Shown here piece by piece: positions 34,879 to 44,124 of a DNA stretch of 64,000 nucleotides. Made by a program: the position numbers and the translations under genes. Every line of letters begins with the position of its first letter. Position 1 is the stretch's first letter. Location: NCBI RefSeq assembly GCF_002843175.1, contig NZ_PJEO01000028.1, positions 1 through 64,000 on the forward strand. Reading direction: 5' to 3'. The notes beneath the pieces were generated by a model that saw only the letters and a program-made list of their open reading frames with translations, had not been told where the DNA came from and did no database searches. Origin of the DNA: Confluentibacter flavum (GTDB lineage: Bacteria; Bacteroidota; Bacteroidia; Flavobacteriales; Flavobacteriaceae).

Positions 34879-35331
34879 ATGAAAATAACACCAAGTAAGT
34901 TAAACACATATACCATGTTCAAATTGCCATCTGCTTATTTTTGTGGTGTTCGTACAAAACATATTGATATGGATGAATGTATTGTAACTGTTAGACATCG
35001 TTGGATTAACCAAAATCCATTTAAATCGATGTTTTGGGCGGTGCAGGGCATGGCGGCAGAGTTTTCAACTGGGGCTTTAATGATGGTGAAAATCCAAGAA
35101 TCAAGTAAGCCCATATCCATGCTTGTTGTAAAAAACGAATCCACGTTCACAAAGAAGGCAACAGGTTTAATCACGTTTGTTTGTAATGATGGGCAGATGA
35201 TTGATGATGCTATCAATATAGCCATTGAAACGGGAGAAGGACAAACCCTTTGGATGACATCCATTGGAACTAATGAAGAAGGGCTAGAAGTATCAACTTT
35301 TAAATTTCAATGGAGTATTAAGGTTAGATAG
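34879..35331 (+). CDS. DUF4442 hotdog-fold protein
   Basis: A 150-residue protein resembling DUF4442 thioesterase-like hotdog proteins: TMFKLPSAYFCGVRTKHIDMDECIVTVRHRWINQNPFKSMFW in the first 55 residues, then MAAEFSTGALMM near 57-68. Family activity is unproven. Low-complexity TTAGAT-rich DNA follows its stop codon. Confidence 0.75.
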   Translation: MKITPSKLNTYTMFKLPSAYFCGVRTKHIDMDECIVTVRHRWINQNPFKSMFWAVQGMAAEFSTGALMMVKIQESSKPISMLVVKNESTFTKKATGLITFVCNDGQMIDDAINIAIETGEGQTLWMTSIGTNEEGLEVSTFKFQWSIKVR

Positions 35332-35471
35332 TTAGATTTTTAGACTGTTAGATTTTTTTGAAGAATTATTATATTTTTCCATAAAGCATAAACAATCAAC
35401 CAAAAAGTGTAACAAATATTTGAAACAGCCAACAAATAAACAGTTAAACGAATAAACAAATCAACAACAAT

Positions 35472-36272
35472 ATGACAGCACACGAAATTGATTATACCAT
35501 CTACGGCGAAGAAATGCAATTCGTAGAAATAGAATTAGACCCACAGGAAGGGGTAGTTGCCGAAGCAGGCAGTTTTATGATGATGGACGACGGCATTAAA
35601 ATGGAAACCATTTTTGGAGATGGCTCGCAAAACGATTCTGGCTTTTTAGGGAAAATTTTAGGAGCAGGAAAACGTATTCTTACTGGTGAGAGTTTGTTTA
35701 TGACGGCTTTCTATAATAATTTGGTGGGTAAGCGAAAAGTATCGTTTGCTTCTCCTTATCCAGGAAAGATAATCCCAATAGATTTAACCGAATATAGAGG
35801 TAAATTTATATGCCAAAAAGATGCTTTTTTATGCGCTGCTAAAGGTGTAAGCATTGGTATTGAATTTAGCAAACGTTTAGGACGTGGCCTTTTTGGTGGT
35901 GAAGGTTTCATCATGCAAAAATTGGAAGGTGATGGTATGGCATTTGTTCATGCTGGTGGTACCATGGCTAAAAAAGTATTGCAACGTGGTGAGATTTTAA
36001 GGGTTGATACGGGCTGTATTGTTGGATTTACCCAAGATATTGATTACGATATTGAATTTATTGGAGGAATTAAAAACACCATTTTTGGTGGCGAAGGATT
36101 ATTTTATGCCAAACTTCAAGGGCCGGGCACCGTTTATATTCAGTCCTTACCGTTTAGTAGATTGGCGGGAAGAGTATTGGCATCGGCACCACAAGGCGGC
36201 GGAAAAGATAAAGGCGAAGGTAGCATTTTGGGAGGTTTGGGTAATATTTTAGATGGAGACAATAGATTTTAA
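35472..36272 (+). CDS. TIGR00266/AIM24-family protein
   Basis: A 266-residue beta-rich protein of the AIM24 family: [30 protein letters not shown] near the start, [30 protein letters not shown] near the middle, and [27 protein letters not shown] close to the end. Function is unknown in bacteria. It follows an intergenic tract rich in AACAAAT/CAACAAAC-type words. Confidence 0.85.
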   Translation: MTAHEIDYTIYGEEMQFVEIELDPQEGVVAEAGSFMMMDDGIKMETIFGDGSQNDSGFLGKILGAGKRILTGESLFMTAFYNNLVGKRKVSFASPYPGKIIPIDLTEYRGKFICQKDAFLCAAKGVSIGIEFSKRLGRGLFGGEGFIMQKLEGDGMAFVHAGGTMAKKVLQRGEILRVDTGCIVGFTQDIDYDIEFIGGIKNTIFGGEGLFYAKLQGPGTVYIQSLPFSRLAGRVLASAPQGGGKDKGEGSILGGLGNILDGDNRF

Positions 36273-36397
36273 CTAATAATTTTAAGTTAAATAGAAAAAC
36301 ATATTCAAATATTTAGTAAATTTATAAACGGAATTTTAAATTTACATCATATAAAACAAATCTACTCTTTATTGTAAACCTAAAACCGATAATAACC

Positions 36398-36595
36398 ATG
36401 GCTAGAGCAATGCTTGAGTACACCAAAACGGTACTTCACAAAGTTAGTTTTGATGCGACACTGTTCTGTAAAGAAGTTCAAAAAGCAGTGGAAAGATTAT
36501 TACCTTATGAAATCGAAGAACTAAAAGAGTTTATTCTATCGTTAATAAGGCAGAATCCCGAACTTGATAAATGTTTGATTTATCTTAAACCATAA
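36398..36595 (+). CDS. Conserved-looking 65-residue protein of unknown function
   Basis: Begins MARAMLEYTKTVLHKVSFDATLF and continues as two or three amphipathic helices (VERLLPYEIEELKEFILSLIRQ). A strong terminator directly follows, and an A-rich leader precedes the ATG. I do not recognise a named family. No membrane span or signal peptide is seen. Confidence 0.65.
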   Translation: MARAMLEYTKTVLHKVSFDATLFCKEVQKAVERLLPYEIEELKEFILSLIRQNPELDKCLIYLKP

Positions 36596-36597
36596 AG

Positions 36598-36625
36598 AAA
36601 AGCGACCATTTGGTCGCTTTTTTAT
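36598..36625. terminator. Bidirectional terminator before OxyR
   Basis: AAAGCGACCA (36599-36608) pairs with TGGTCGCTTT (36611-36620), then T residues. The minus-strand OxyR stop codon lies just inside it. Confidence 0.85.
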
Positions 36626-37563
36626 TTGGATGGCAACGGACTAATAATTTTTACATTCTGAAATGCTATGGCACCTCTAATAATTCCAGAGATAACACTT
36701 TGCATGGCTTCAATAATTTGGATTTTTAATTCACTTTTATGGTATATGATGCTGACTTCTCGGGCAGGGGTAGGTTCATTAAAATAGTGTAAATTCTTTT
36801 TGGCTTTGTCGTTTAAATCCAACGTATGTAAATAGGGCAGTAGGGTCATGCCCAAACCTTCATCCGATAATTTTATAAGCGTTTCTATACTACCACTTTC
36901 CAACTGAAAGGTTTCTTCAGTTTGGTTTTTAAAAGCTTTACACAGGTTTATAACGCCATCTCTAAAACAATGCCCATCTTCCAACAGAAGCATGTCATCA
37001 ATTTCTAAATCAATGGTATCAATTTTTTGTTTGGTATGTAATCTGTGGTTTTCAGGAATATAGCCCACAAATGGTTCGTAATATAACACACGCTCTTTTA
37101 TAAAATCACTTTCCAAAGGCGTCGCAGCAATGGCGGCATCTAAATGGCCATCTTTTAGTCTGTTTATGATTTCATCGGTGGTTAATTCTTCAATTTTGAG
37201 CTTAATTTTCGGGTATTTTTTTATAAAAGCTTTTAAGAACATAGGCAATAGCGTAGGCATGACCGTAGGTATAATCCCCAGTTTGAATTCGCCACCTATA
37301 AACCCTTTTTGCTGGTCTACAATATCTTGTATTCTGTATGATTCGTTTACGATGTTTTTTGCTTGAATGACGATTTTTCTACCAACATCGGTTAATTCAA
37401 TGGGTTTCTTGCTCCTGTCAAAAATTTGAATGTTTAATTCATCTTCCAATTTTTGAATTTGCATACTCAAGGTTGGTTGTGTTACAAAGCATTTTTCAGC
37501 TGCTTTAGTAAAGTTTTGATTTTCTGCTACCGCCAAAACATAGTATAATTGTGTAATTGTCAT
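36622..37563 (-). CDS. oxyR: OxyR-type LysR regulator of peroxide response
   Basis: A 313-residue LysR-family regulator. The N-terminal HTH is MTITQLYYVLAVAENQNFTKAAEKCFVTQPTLSMQIQKLE. The effector domain carries the OxyR cysteine pair in GHCFRDGVINLCKAF (two Cys separated by eight residues, about 199 and 208). Hydrogen peroxide forms a disulfide there and activates transcription. It is divergent from dps across 104 bp, a classical OxyR target arrangement. Confidence 0.9.
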   Translation of the reverse strand: MTITQLYYVLAVAENQNFTKAAEKCFVTQPTLSMQIQKLEDELNIQIFDRSKKPIELTDVGRKIVIQAKNIVNESYRIQDIVDQQKGFIGGEFKLGIIPTVMPTLLPMFLKAFIKKYPKIKLKIEELTTDEIINRLKDGHLDAAIAATPLESDFIKERVLYYEPFVGYIPENHRLHTKQKIDTIDLEIDDMLLLEDGHCFRDGVINLCKAFKNQTEETFQLESGSIETLIKLSDEGLGMTLLPYLHTLDLNDKAKKNLHYFNEPTPAREVSIIYHKSELKIQIIEAMQSVISGIIRGAIAFQNVKIISPLPSK

Positions 37564-37636
37564 TGTGCATCGATTTAGACTATAAAAATATAAAAACTAT
37601 CAATAAAACTTATGGTTATGACCGTTAATTATAAGC

Positions 37637-37644
37637 TAAATTTG
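37637..37644 (+). promoter_or_regulatory. -7 box of the dps promoter
   Basis: TAAATTTG matches the Bacteroidetes -7 consensus 24 bp before the dps start codon. No TTG is found at the -33 position, as expected of a promoter that needs an activator such as the divergently encoded OxyR. Confidence 0.6.
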
Positions 37645-37667
37645 TAGTAATAATAAAACATAAAATT

Positions 37668-38147
37668 ATGACAGTAAATAGTATAGGTTTAGACACCTCA
37701 AAAACCAAAGATTTAGCAAAAGATTTAAATAATTTGTTAGCAAATTTTCAAATATATTATCAGAACCTTAGAGGCATCCATTGGAACATTAAAGGAAAAC
37801 GTTTTTTCGACTTACATGTTAAGTTTGAAGAGTTATATACCGATGCCAATATGAAAGTTGATTTGATTGCAGAACGGATTTTAACGTTGGGTGAAACCCC
37901 TTTTCATACGTTCAGTGATTATGTTGAAAATGCTAAAATACCTATTGGTAAAAACATTTCACAAGATGAAAAAGCAGTTGCCTTAATTGTGGATTCCCTG
38001 TCAGGTTTATTAAAAATAGAACGTGCCATTTTGGACAAATCAGATGAAGCCAATGACGAAGGAACCAACTCCATGATGAGTGATTTTATAACCGAACAAG
38101 AAAAAACCGTCTGGATGATGAAAGCTTGGTTGAACGAAACGGTTTAA
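37668..38147 (+). CDS. dps: Dps-family DNA-protecting ferritin-like protein
   Basis: A 159-residue mini-ferritin that oxidises Fe(II) with hydrogen peroxide and can coat DNA. The ferroxidase ligands are in LRGIHWNIKGKRFFDLHVKFEELYTDANMKVDLIAERI (His at about 40 and 52, Asp and Glu about 67-71). The C-terminal EQEKTVWMMKAWLNET helix is typical. Divergent from oxyR and followed by its own terminator. Confidence 0.92.
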   Translation: MTVNSIGLDTSKTKDLAKDLNNLLANFQIYYQNLRGIHWNIKGKRFFDLHVKFEELYTDANMKVDLIAERILTLGETPFHTFSDYVENAKIPIGKNISQDEKAVALIVDSLSGLLKIERAILDKSDEANDEGTNSMMSDFITEQEKTVWMMKAWLNETV

Positions 38148-38166
38148 ATAGATTTGATTAATAGCG

Positions 38167-38192
38167 AAAAGCGGCCTTTATGGTCGCTTTTT
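38167..38192 (+). terminator. Rho-independent terminator of dps
   Basis: AAAAGCGGCC (38167-38176) pairs with GGTCGCTTTT (38182-38191) with one G-U pair and a 5-nt loop. Confidence 0.8.
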
Positions 38193-38212
38193 ATATTTAT
38201 AAGTTAATGGAG

Positions 38213-39544
38213 TTATAATAAGCCTCTAGCTTTTATTTCCAGGTATTTATTTATGGTATCTACAGTTAAATTTTCGGGAATTGTTAGAATGGAGTGAATA
38301 CCATATTTTTTTAATTCGCTCACAATTAAGCGCTTTTCGAATGCGAATTTTTCAGCAATAACCTTGTCATAAACTTGTTGTATGGTTAGTGCTTTTTCAT
38401 TAATTAAACTATCAATCTCGGTATTTTTAAAGAAAATAATTACTAGTAAATGACTTTTAGCTATAGCTTTTAAATAAGGTAATTGTCTATCCAAACCATC
38501 CAAAGTTTCAAAATTGGTATATAGTAATAGTAGGCTTCTCTGGGTAATATTGTTTTTTATACTGGTGTACAATCGACTAAAATCACTTTCAAAAAAATCG
38601 GTTTTTATATTGTAAAGCGCTTCTAAAACATATTGCATTTGCGAATTCCTTCTTTCGGCAACCACCATATTTTCAACCTTTTTGGAAAAGGAAAATAATC
38701 CTGCTTTATCCTGCTTTTTTAAAGCAATGCTACTGATAATCAAGGTGGCATTAATGGCATAATCTAACAAGCTTAAACCATTAAAAGGCATTTTCATGGT
38801 ACGTCCTTTGTCGATTACCGAATAAATGGGTTGCGATTTTTCATCTTGAAATTGATTCACCATTAATTGGTTTTTCTTAGCTGTAGCTTTCCAATTAATA
38901 GTTCTTAGGTCGTCACCCAAAACATAATCCTTTATTTGTTCAAACTCCATGGTATGACCAAGTCGTCGCACTTTTTTTAACCCATAATCCAAAGAGTTTT
39001 GGTTAATATTTAAAAGTTCGAACTTTTTTAATTGTTTAAAACTAGGGTAGGTTGGTACCATAGCGCCATTATTAAATGTAAATCGTTTGGCGACTAAATT
39101 TATAACTGATGATGCATATACATTAAGGTTTCCAAAATGGTATTCGCCCCGTTTTGTTGGTCTTAGTTGGTATAGGATGGATTTCGATTTTTTCGGCGAA
39201 ATAGTTTCCCTAAGTTTAAAATCCCTCACCTGAAATTGCTCAGGAATTTCATCAATAATGTCTAAGTAAATTAAGAAAGGGTAGTTATTGACAATATTGA
39301 GTTGTATTGTATTTTCATCGCCGTTAGAAAATTTATCGGGTAATAGTCGCATGGCATCCATTTTGTTTTTTCCGATGAAAATAATCAGAAAATCTACAAC
39401 GAATAAGAGAGCTAGTACAATTAAAGAAAGTTGGGCAATATTAAATAAAACAGGTATAAAATAGCTTAAACCAAATAATACAACAATGCCAATACCGACA
39501 TAGAAAAATCGTGGTTGTATGTAAAATGGTTTAGAAAATTTCAA
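38213..39544 (-). CDS. DUF58-domain protein (MoxR-associated)
   Basis: A 443-residue protein with two N-terminal membrane spans and a DUF58/vWA-like domain: KKVRRLGHTMEFEQIKDYVLGDDLRTINWKATAKKNQLMVNQFQDEK near 190-237 is the family signature. These proteins partner MoxR AAA+ ATPases. It is the last gene of the minus-strand operon, separated from the rest by a DUF805 gene. Confidence 0.87.
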   Translation of the reverse strand: MKFSKPFYIQPRFFYVGIGIVVLFGLSYFIPVLFNIAQLSLIVLALLFVVDFLIIFIGKNKMDAMRLLPDKFSNGDENTIQLNIVNNYPFLIYLDIIDEIPEQFQVRDFKLRETISPKKSKSILYQLRPTKRGEYHFGNLNVYASSVINLVAKRFTFNNGAMVPTYPSFKQLKKFELLNINQNSLDYGLKKVRRLGHTMEFEQIKDYVLGDDLRTINWKATAKKNQLMVNQFQDEKSQPIYSVIDKGRTMKMPFNGLSLLDYAINATLIISSIALKKQDKAGLFSFSKKVENMVVAERRNSQMQYVLEALYNIKTDFFESDFSRLYTSIKNNITQRSLLLLYTNFETLDGLDRQLPYLKAIAKSHLLVIIFFKNTEIDSLINEKALTIQQVYDKVIAEKFAFEKRLIVSELKKYGIHSILTIPENLTVDTINKYLEIKARGLL

Positions 39545-39553
39545 AATTTTGTT

Positions 39554-39588
39554 AGATGTTAGATGTTAGATGTTAGATGTTAGATGTT
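39554..39588. repeat. Heptamer tandem array (5 x AGATGTT)
   Basis: Five exact copies just upstream of the DUF58 start codon. The reverse complement of the same heptamer forms the array at 44891-44967. Confidence 0.9.
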
Positions 39589-39639
39589 TTGTTGGTTGCT
39601 GGTTGTTTGGTGAATAGTTTCTTCGACTAAACGACTAAA

Positions 39640-39669
39640 CGACTAAACAAATCAACAAATCAACGGCAA
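39640..39669. repeat. 30-bp imperfect direct repeat, copy on the 3' side of DUF805
   Basis: Matches 40104-40133 at about 25 of 30 positions (common core ACTAAAC...TCAACAAATCAACG). The two copies bracket the DUF805 gene. Confidence 0.75.
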
Positions 39670-39675
39670 GTTTAA

Positions 39676-40032
39676 TTATTCATTTTCGACCAATTGTCCA
39701 ATCTCTTCAATAGCACTATGGTTCCCTTTGCCTTTAGGATTGTCGCCATATTCATTTGGACCATAATCACTATCTCCAAAAAGCATCCATAAACCGTAAA
39801 ATGGAATGATTTGATACCAACCACTATTGCCTCTGTCATGGCAACGTTTTGCTCCTTGGGCTAACAAGAACCAAAATATTGGAAAAAATATAATAAAAAA
39901 TATGACTGATAAAGACTCAGCAACTTCAGTCAGTACGGCTACCCCAAAATAAATTACCAAATAAATTAAATAACTTAGTCCGTACTCGGTTCTTCTGATT
40001 CTACCTTCAAAAGAAAATGGTTTTTTAAACAT
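39676..40032 (-). CDS. DUF805-domain membrane protein
   Basis: A 118-residue protein with three membrane spans. MFKKPFSFEGRIRRTEYGLSYL at the N-terminus and FWFLLAQGAKRCHDRGNSGWYQIIPFYGLW near 54-83 are the DUF805 hallmarks. It is inserted between moxR and the DUF58 gene of an otherwise compact operon. Repeats flank it on both sides and the gaps (about 105 and 131 bp) are far larger than elsewhere in the operon. Confidence 0.88.
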   Translation of the reverse strand: MFKKPFSFEGRIRRTEYGLSYLIYLVIYFGVAVLTEVAESLSVIFFIIFFPIFWFLLAQGAKRCHDRGNSGWYQIIPFYGLWMLFGDSDYGPNEYGDNPKGKGNHSAIEEIGQLVENE

Positions 40033-40058
40033 AATTTTAGTTTTTAGTTAGTTATTTC

Positions 40059-40078
40059 GGTATTTCAACCGTTTCAAT
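40059..40078. repeat. 20-bp duplicate of the moxR 3' end
   Basis: GGTATTTCAACCGTTTCAAT is identical to 40145-40164, which encodes the MoxR C-terminus (ETVEIP). The extra copy lies 86 bp away, upstream of DUF805. Confidence 0.85.
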
Positions 40079-40103
40079 TTTATGAAAAGTTTAAAAATTA
40101 GTT

Positions 40104-40133
40104 CAACTAAACGCCTCAACAAATCAACGCCAA
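40104..40133. repeat. 30-bp imperfect direct repeat, copy on the 5' side of DUF805
   Basis: Partner of 39640-39669. It lies directly downstream of the moxR stop codon. Confidence 0.75.
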
Positions 40134-40137
40134 CCAC

Positions 40138-41205
40138 CTACCTAGGTATTTCAACCGTTTCAATAATTTGTGTGATGACTTGTTTACTAGAAACACCTTC
40201 CATTTCACGCTCTGGAGTCACAATCACGCGGTGGTGTAACACAGGAATGGCGGCACGTTTTATATCTTCTGGAGTCACGAAATCCCTACCAGACATAGCA
40301 GCAAATGCTTTACTGGCCTTTAAAATAGCAATCGATGCCCTAGGTGATGCTCCTAAATATAAAAATGGATTGTTACGGGTTGCTATGATGAGTTCAGCAA
40401 TGTATTTTAACAAGTGCTCTTCAACCAAAATTTGTGTCACCAACTTTTGATAGTTAGAAATTTGGGCTGCCGTTAAAAATGATGTGATTTCTTCTATTTT
40501 TACTCTTTCTTTTAATTGATGTTCTCTGGAAATAATTTCAATTTCTTCATCTAAATTGGGGTATTCGACATCTATTTTAAATAAAAAACGGTCTAATTGA
40601 GCTTCAGGTAAACGGTAAGTGCCTTCTTGTTCTATCGGGTTTTGGGTAGCAAGAACCATAAAAGGCGATTCCAGCATAAATTTGTTGCCGTCAATGGTAA
40701 TTTGCTGTTCTTCCATAACCTCAAATAAAGCGGCTTGGGTTTTTGCTGGGGCACGGTTGATTTCATCAATCAGTACCATATTTGAGAAAATAGGCCCCTT
40801 TTTAAACTCAAATTCAGAGGTTTTCAGATTAAAAATAGAGGTTCCCAAAATATCACTTGGCATTAAATCGGGAGTAAACTGAATCCTGCTAAAACCAACA
40901 CTTAACGATTTTGCTATCAGCTTGGCCGTTATGGTTTTTGCAACACCAGGGACGCCTTCAATAAGTGAATGGCCTTTTGCTAAAAGCGATGCAATAAGCA
41001 TGTCTATCATGTTTTTTTGACCAACTATGACTTTACCAATCTCTTCTTTTATCTTATTAACACTGTATTGCAACTCTGTTAAGTCTAATCTATTTTGAAA
41101 CTGTAATTCATTCTTTATTTCCTCAGAAATGACAGGAACAGATGCTGTTATGTCCTCATTTGGTATATACGAACCTTGATCTTGTGGTTCTTTGTTGTCT
41201 TCCAT
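40138..41205 (-). CDS. MoxR-family AAA+ ATPase
   Basis: A 355-residue chaperone-like ATPase: Walker A-type loop LIEGVPGVAKTITAKLIAK near 77-95, Walker B NMVLIDEINRAPAKTQAALFEVMEE near 140-164, and sensor region VLATQNPIEQEGTYRLPEAQLDRFLF near 182-207. It likely acts with the DUF58 and SpoIIM-type proteins of the operon. Two bases separate it from the DUF4350 gene upstream. Confidence 0.93.
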   Translation of the reverse strand: MEDNKEPQDQGSYIPNEDITASVPVISEEIKNELQFQNRLDLTELQYSVNKIKEEIGKVIVGQKNMIDMLIASLLAKGHSLIEGVPGVAKTITAKLIAKSLSVGFSRIQFTPDLMPSDILGTSIFNLKTSEFEFKKGPIFSNMVLIDEINRAPAKTQAALFEVMEEQQITIDGNKFMLESPFMVLATQNPIEQEGTYRLPEAQLDRFLFKIDVEYPNLDEEIEIISREHQLKERVKIEEITSFLTAAQISNYQKLVTQILVEEHLLKYIAELIIATRNNPFLYLGASPRASIAILKASKAFAAMSGRDFVTPEDIKRAAIPVLHHRVIVTPEREMEGVSSKQVITQIIETVEIPR

Positions 41206-41207
41206 AA

Positions 41208-42410
41208 TTAGTTTGAATAAAAAGTTTCTATATGTTTGTTGAGCGTTAGAAGATTATCTTCAAAAAATTCCTTTCTCGATTTTAACCAATTTATATAATC
41301 TATAAGTCGTTTAACGTCTTCTTTTTTCTTGCCTGTTTTTGAAGCTAATTTGCTGATAAATTCATCGTTTAAAATCGAAGTATCTAAATTATAATCCGTT
41401 CTAATTTTTTCTAAAAAGTAAGTTATTTTTTTGTGAATTAAGTTTTTATGATCTTGAATATCAAAATATAAGTGAGATATCGTTTTAACAAAAGCAACGG
41501 TCGTGTTCTGTAAAGGCTTGATAATTTTAATGATACGCTGTCTGCGTTTTGCATTAAAAATCACAAATAAAATAGTGAAAACCAGAGCCGTATACCATGC
41601 CCATCTAAATGATAATTGCTCCAAAAACCAACTTAAATTCGATTTTTTATCAACATCACCGTAACCGGATTGTATTTTGGTGTAAGAATCAAAGTAAATA
41701 TCGGTATTTGGTAAATAGGAGATAACGCCTTCCGCATATTTATACCTGTCATCTTTTAGCATATTATAATTTGTAAACGCCTTGGGTTCTAAATGCAGAT
41801 AAATATGGCCTTTGCCAAAAGGAACTTCAATAAAATTGATGCGTTCTTCATCCGTTTTTGTATATCCTAGAATACGATAGTTTATGGAATCGAAACTTGA
41901 AAAATAGTTAATGCCTACGTTTTTATCAATATTGGCATTTGCTAATTTTTTGGTTTCAAACGACATATAAGACATGCTGTCTTTTGCAGTTGAAGCGTAA
42001 TCAACGTCTATTTGTAAAGTGTCGTGGATTTTTTGAACAAAGTAGTAATCAGATATAAAAAGCGTATTTCCTTCAGCAACAAAACCCAATAATTCATCAA
42101 CCGATTCATCACCTAAATAATCAGAATTGCCAATAAGTATAAAGCTTCCTTTTGCTATATGGTCGCCATAACCATCTTCGGAATTGGCTCTTAAATAACT
42201 TTCTGGTGTGTGATAAACGGTTCTTACTTTATGGTTTTTAAATAGTTTAGGTAGCTCATTATAAAATACACTTACGCCATAAGGTTTGCTGCTTTTTTCG
42301 TTAAATGATTCTTCCCAATCCACCGTTTTTGTTTTTTTTATGCCACTGGCAACGGCCGCAGTGATGACCAAAGCAGTAATAACGAGAAGTATAGGTCCTA
42401 TTTTCTTCAT
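41208..42410 (-). CDS. DUF4350-domain membrane protein
   Basis: A 400-residue protein: N-terminal membrane span (ILLVITALVITAAVA), an extracytoplasmic middle region (KPYGVSVFYNELPKLFKNHKVRTVYH near 43-68 begins the DUF4350 domain), a second span near 280 (WAWYTALVFTILFVIFNAKRR) and a cytoplasmic tail. Its start overlaps the DUF4129 stop by one base. It probably forms part of an envelope complex energised by MoxR. Confidence 0.82.
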   Translation of the reverse strand: MKKIGPILLVITALVITAAVASGIKKTKTVDWEESFNEKSSKPYGVSVFYNELPKLFKNHKVRTVYHTPESYLRANSEDGYGDHIAKGSFILIGNSDYLGDESVDELLGFVAEGNTLFISDYYFVQKIHDTLQIDVDYASTAKDSMSYMSFETKKLANANIDKNVGINYFSSFDSINYRILGYTKTDEERINFIEVPFGKGHIYLHLEPKAFTNYNMLKDDRYKYAEGVISYLPNTDIYFDSYTKIQSGYGDVDKKSNLSWFLEQLSFRWAWYTALVFTILFVIFNAKRRQRIIKIIKPLQNTTVAFVKTISHLYFDIQDHKNLIHKKITYFLEKIRTDYNLDTSILNDEFISKLASKTGKKKEDVKRLIDYINWLKSRKEFFEDNLLTLNKHIETFYSN

Positions 42411-43129
42411 TATTTTACCTGATTTAAAAGCGTTACAAATTTATCTTTCGCTTTGGCATATTGATCGATATCTAAAGGGAATTCGCCATACCAAATGTAA
42501 TTATATAGATAGGAAATGTATTCAAAGGCACTGCTAAATGGTTTTGATTTAATGTCGTTTAAATAGTCTGCATTGGTTTTATCGTCTTCAAACTTAATAT
42601 GGTTTTTTAGATTTAAGGTTTTTAAAACTAATAAATAGTAATATCTAATGGCCAACCTGTAATCCTGATTATTTTCAGCACGGTTTATAAGCGCGTTGAT
42701 GTCTGCATTTTCAATGTTTTCTGAAGTGATGTCTTCAAAATCTTCTATTTTCTTATGTCTTTTAGAAGAAAATAAACCAGAGCCACCTTCATTCAATAAA
42801 ATATAAATTAAATAACCAACAGCGGCAAAAAGAGCCGAGTAAAACAGCCAGCCTAGAGGTCCCAAGTTTATGGTAAAGCTGTCGTTGTCGTCTACATTTA
42901 CTTTAGGATTCTTATTTTTATAATCCTCATAATTACCAGAACCTGAGGGTGTTTTACTGATAATCTTTTTTCCTTCATAATTATATTTGTTTCCAGAATA
43001 ACGGTCTTTAAAATCGGCATCAAAGGTTCTGCTGGTGTTTGGTTCTTGAAACGTCATAACAGAACTATTTCCCATATTGAAAACAATAAGAAATCCGATT
43101 AGAATAATATGTGATTTTCTGAATTTCAA
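42410..43129 (-). CDS. DUF4129-domain protein
   Basis: A 239-residue protein with an N-terminal signal or anchor, a polar extracytoplasmic segment, one central span (LGWLFYSALFAAVGYLIYILL near 96-116) and a C-terminal DUF4129-like helical region (DYRLAIRYYYLLVLKTLNLK, then SYLYNYIWYGEFPLD). Its start overlaps the SpoIIM-type stop by four bases. Confidence 0.8.
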   Translation of the reverse strand: MKFRKSHIILIGFLIVFNMGNSSVMTFQEPNTSRTFDADFKDRYSGNKYNYEGKKIISKTPSGSGNYEDYKNKNPKVNVDDNDSFTINLGPLGWLFYSALFAAVGYLIYILLNEGGSGLFSSKRHKKIEDFEDITSENIENADINALINRAENNQDYRLAIRYYYLLVLKTLNLKNHIKFEDDKTNADYLNDIKSKPFSSAFEYISYLYNYIWYGEFPLDIDQYAKAKDKFVTLLNQVK

Positions 43130-44100
43130 ATATGACTGGTTTTTGTAATTCTTTTTTGAACCTGAAACGGATAAATTAAATAATAAAAACTAATAATACC
43201 AAGGGTGATGATTATAATACCGACCGATAACCAATTAGGCATCATATTAGAATAACGTGTCACAAAACCTTCTAAAAACCCAGCAGAAAAGGTAAAAGGA
43301 AATGTGCTTATTAAAATTTTAATCCCCGTTTTTGCTCCGTGTTTAAAAGAAGTAAATCTAGAATGGGTTCCGGGAAATAAAATGCTCGCGCCTAAAAGTA
43401 AACCCGCAGCAGCTTCAATAACAATGGCAAAAATTTCCATGGAACCATGAATCCATATACCACGAACACTTTCCCAAAAAACACCTTTTTCGTAAAAAAA
43501 ATACTGAAAAGAGCCCAACATAATACAGTTCTGAAACAAAATGTAAACAGTGCCAATACCGCCAAAAACGCCTAGTATAAAGGATAAAACTCCAACTTTT
43601 AAGTTATTGACAGTAATACCAATAAAACTGCCCCAATTACTACCGCTTTTATAAACAGCCACAGGATCGCCTGCTTCAATATTCACCATGGTTTGGTTTA
43701 CATAATCATCCCCTAAAATGGAACGTACAAATTCACCATCATTTGCCGCTGAAATAGCCCCGATAAATGTGAAAGTGGAAAATATAATAAATGCCACATA
43801 GATAAATGTTCTATATTGATAACAGATTAATGGTACTTCGGTTTTCCAAAAGGAAAGAATTCTATTTGTGTCCTCTCGCTTGGTTTTATAAATTTTCTGA
43901 TAGGCTTTAGCGGCTAACTGATTAAGATAATCTACGACTTTGCTTTTAGGGTAATATGTTTGTGCGTAGGCTAAATCATTTATTAAATGAACGTATTGGG
44001 ACGCCAATTCATCGGGGTCTTTGAAATCATTATTGAAAATGGCATTTTCAAAACTCAGCCATTTTTCCTTATTTTGTTTGATGAATGAAACTTCCCTCAT
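43126..44100 (-). CDS. SpoIIM-family membrane protein
   Basis: A 324-residue protein with a cytoplasmic N-terminal helix bundle (MREVSFIKQNKEKWLSFENAI) and about five membrane spans. GVLSFILGVFGGIGTVYILFQNCIMLGSFQYFF near 174-206 and GSMEIFAIVIEAAAGLLLGASILFPG near 218-243 are the SpoIIM (DUF95) core. It is the first gene of the MoxR operon, divergent from the RDD gene with 24 bp between starts. Confidence 0.88.
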   Translation of the reverse strand: MREVSFIKQNKEKWLSFENAIFNNDFKDPDELASQYVHLINDLAYAQTYYPKSKVVDYLNQLAAKAYQKIYKTKREDTNRILSFWKTEVPLICYQYRTFIYVAFIIFSTFTFIGAISAANDGEFVRSILGDDYVNQTMVNIEAGDPVAVYKSGSNWGSFIGITVNNLKVGVLSFILGVFGGIGTVYILFQNCIMLGSFQYFFYEKGVFWESVRGIWIHGSMEIFAIVIEAAAGLLLGASILFPGTHSRFTSFKHGAKTGIKILISTFPFTFSAGFLEGFVTRYSNMMPNWLSVGIIIITLGIISFYYLIYPFQVQKRITKTSHI

Positions 44101-44124
44101 ATATTTGATAAATTAAAATATAAA

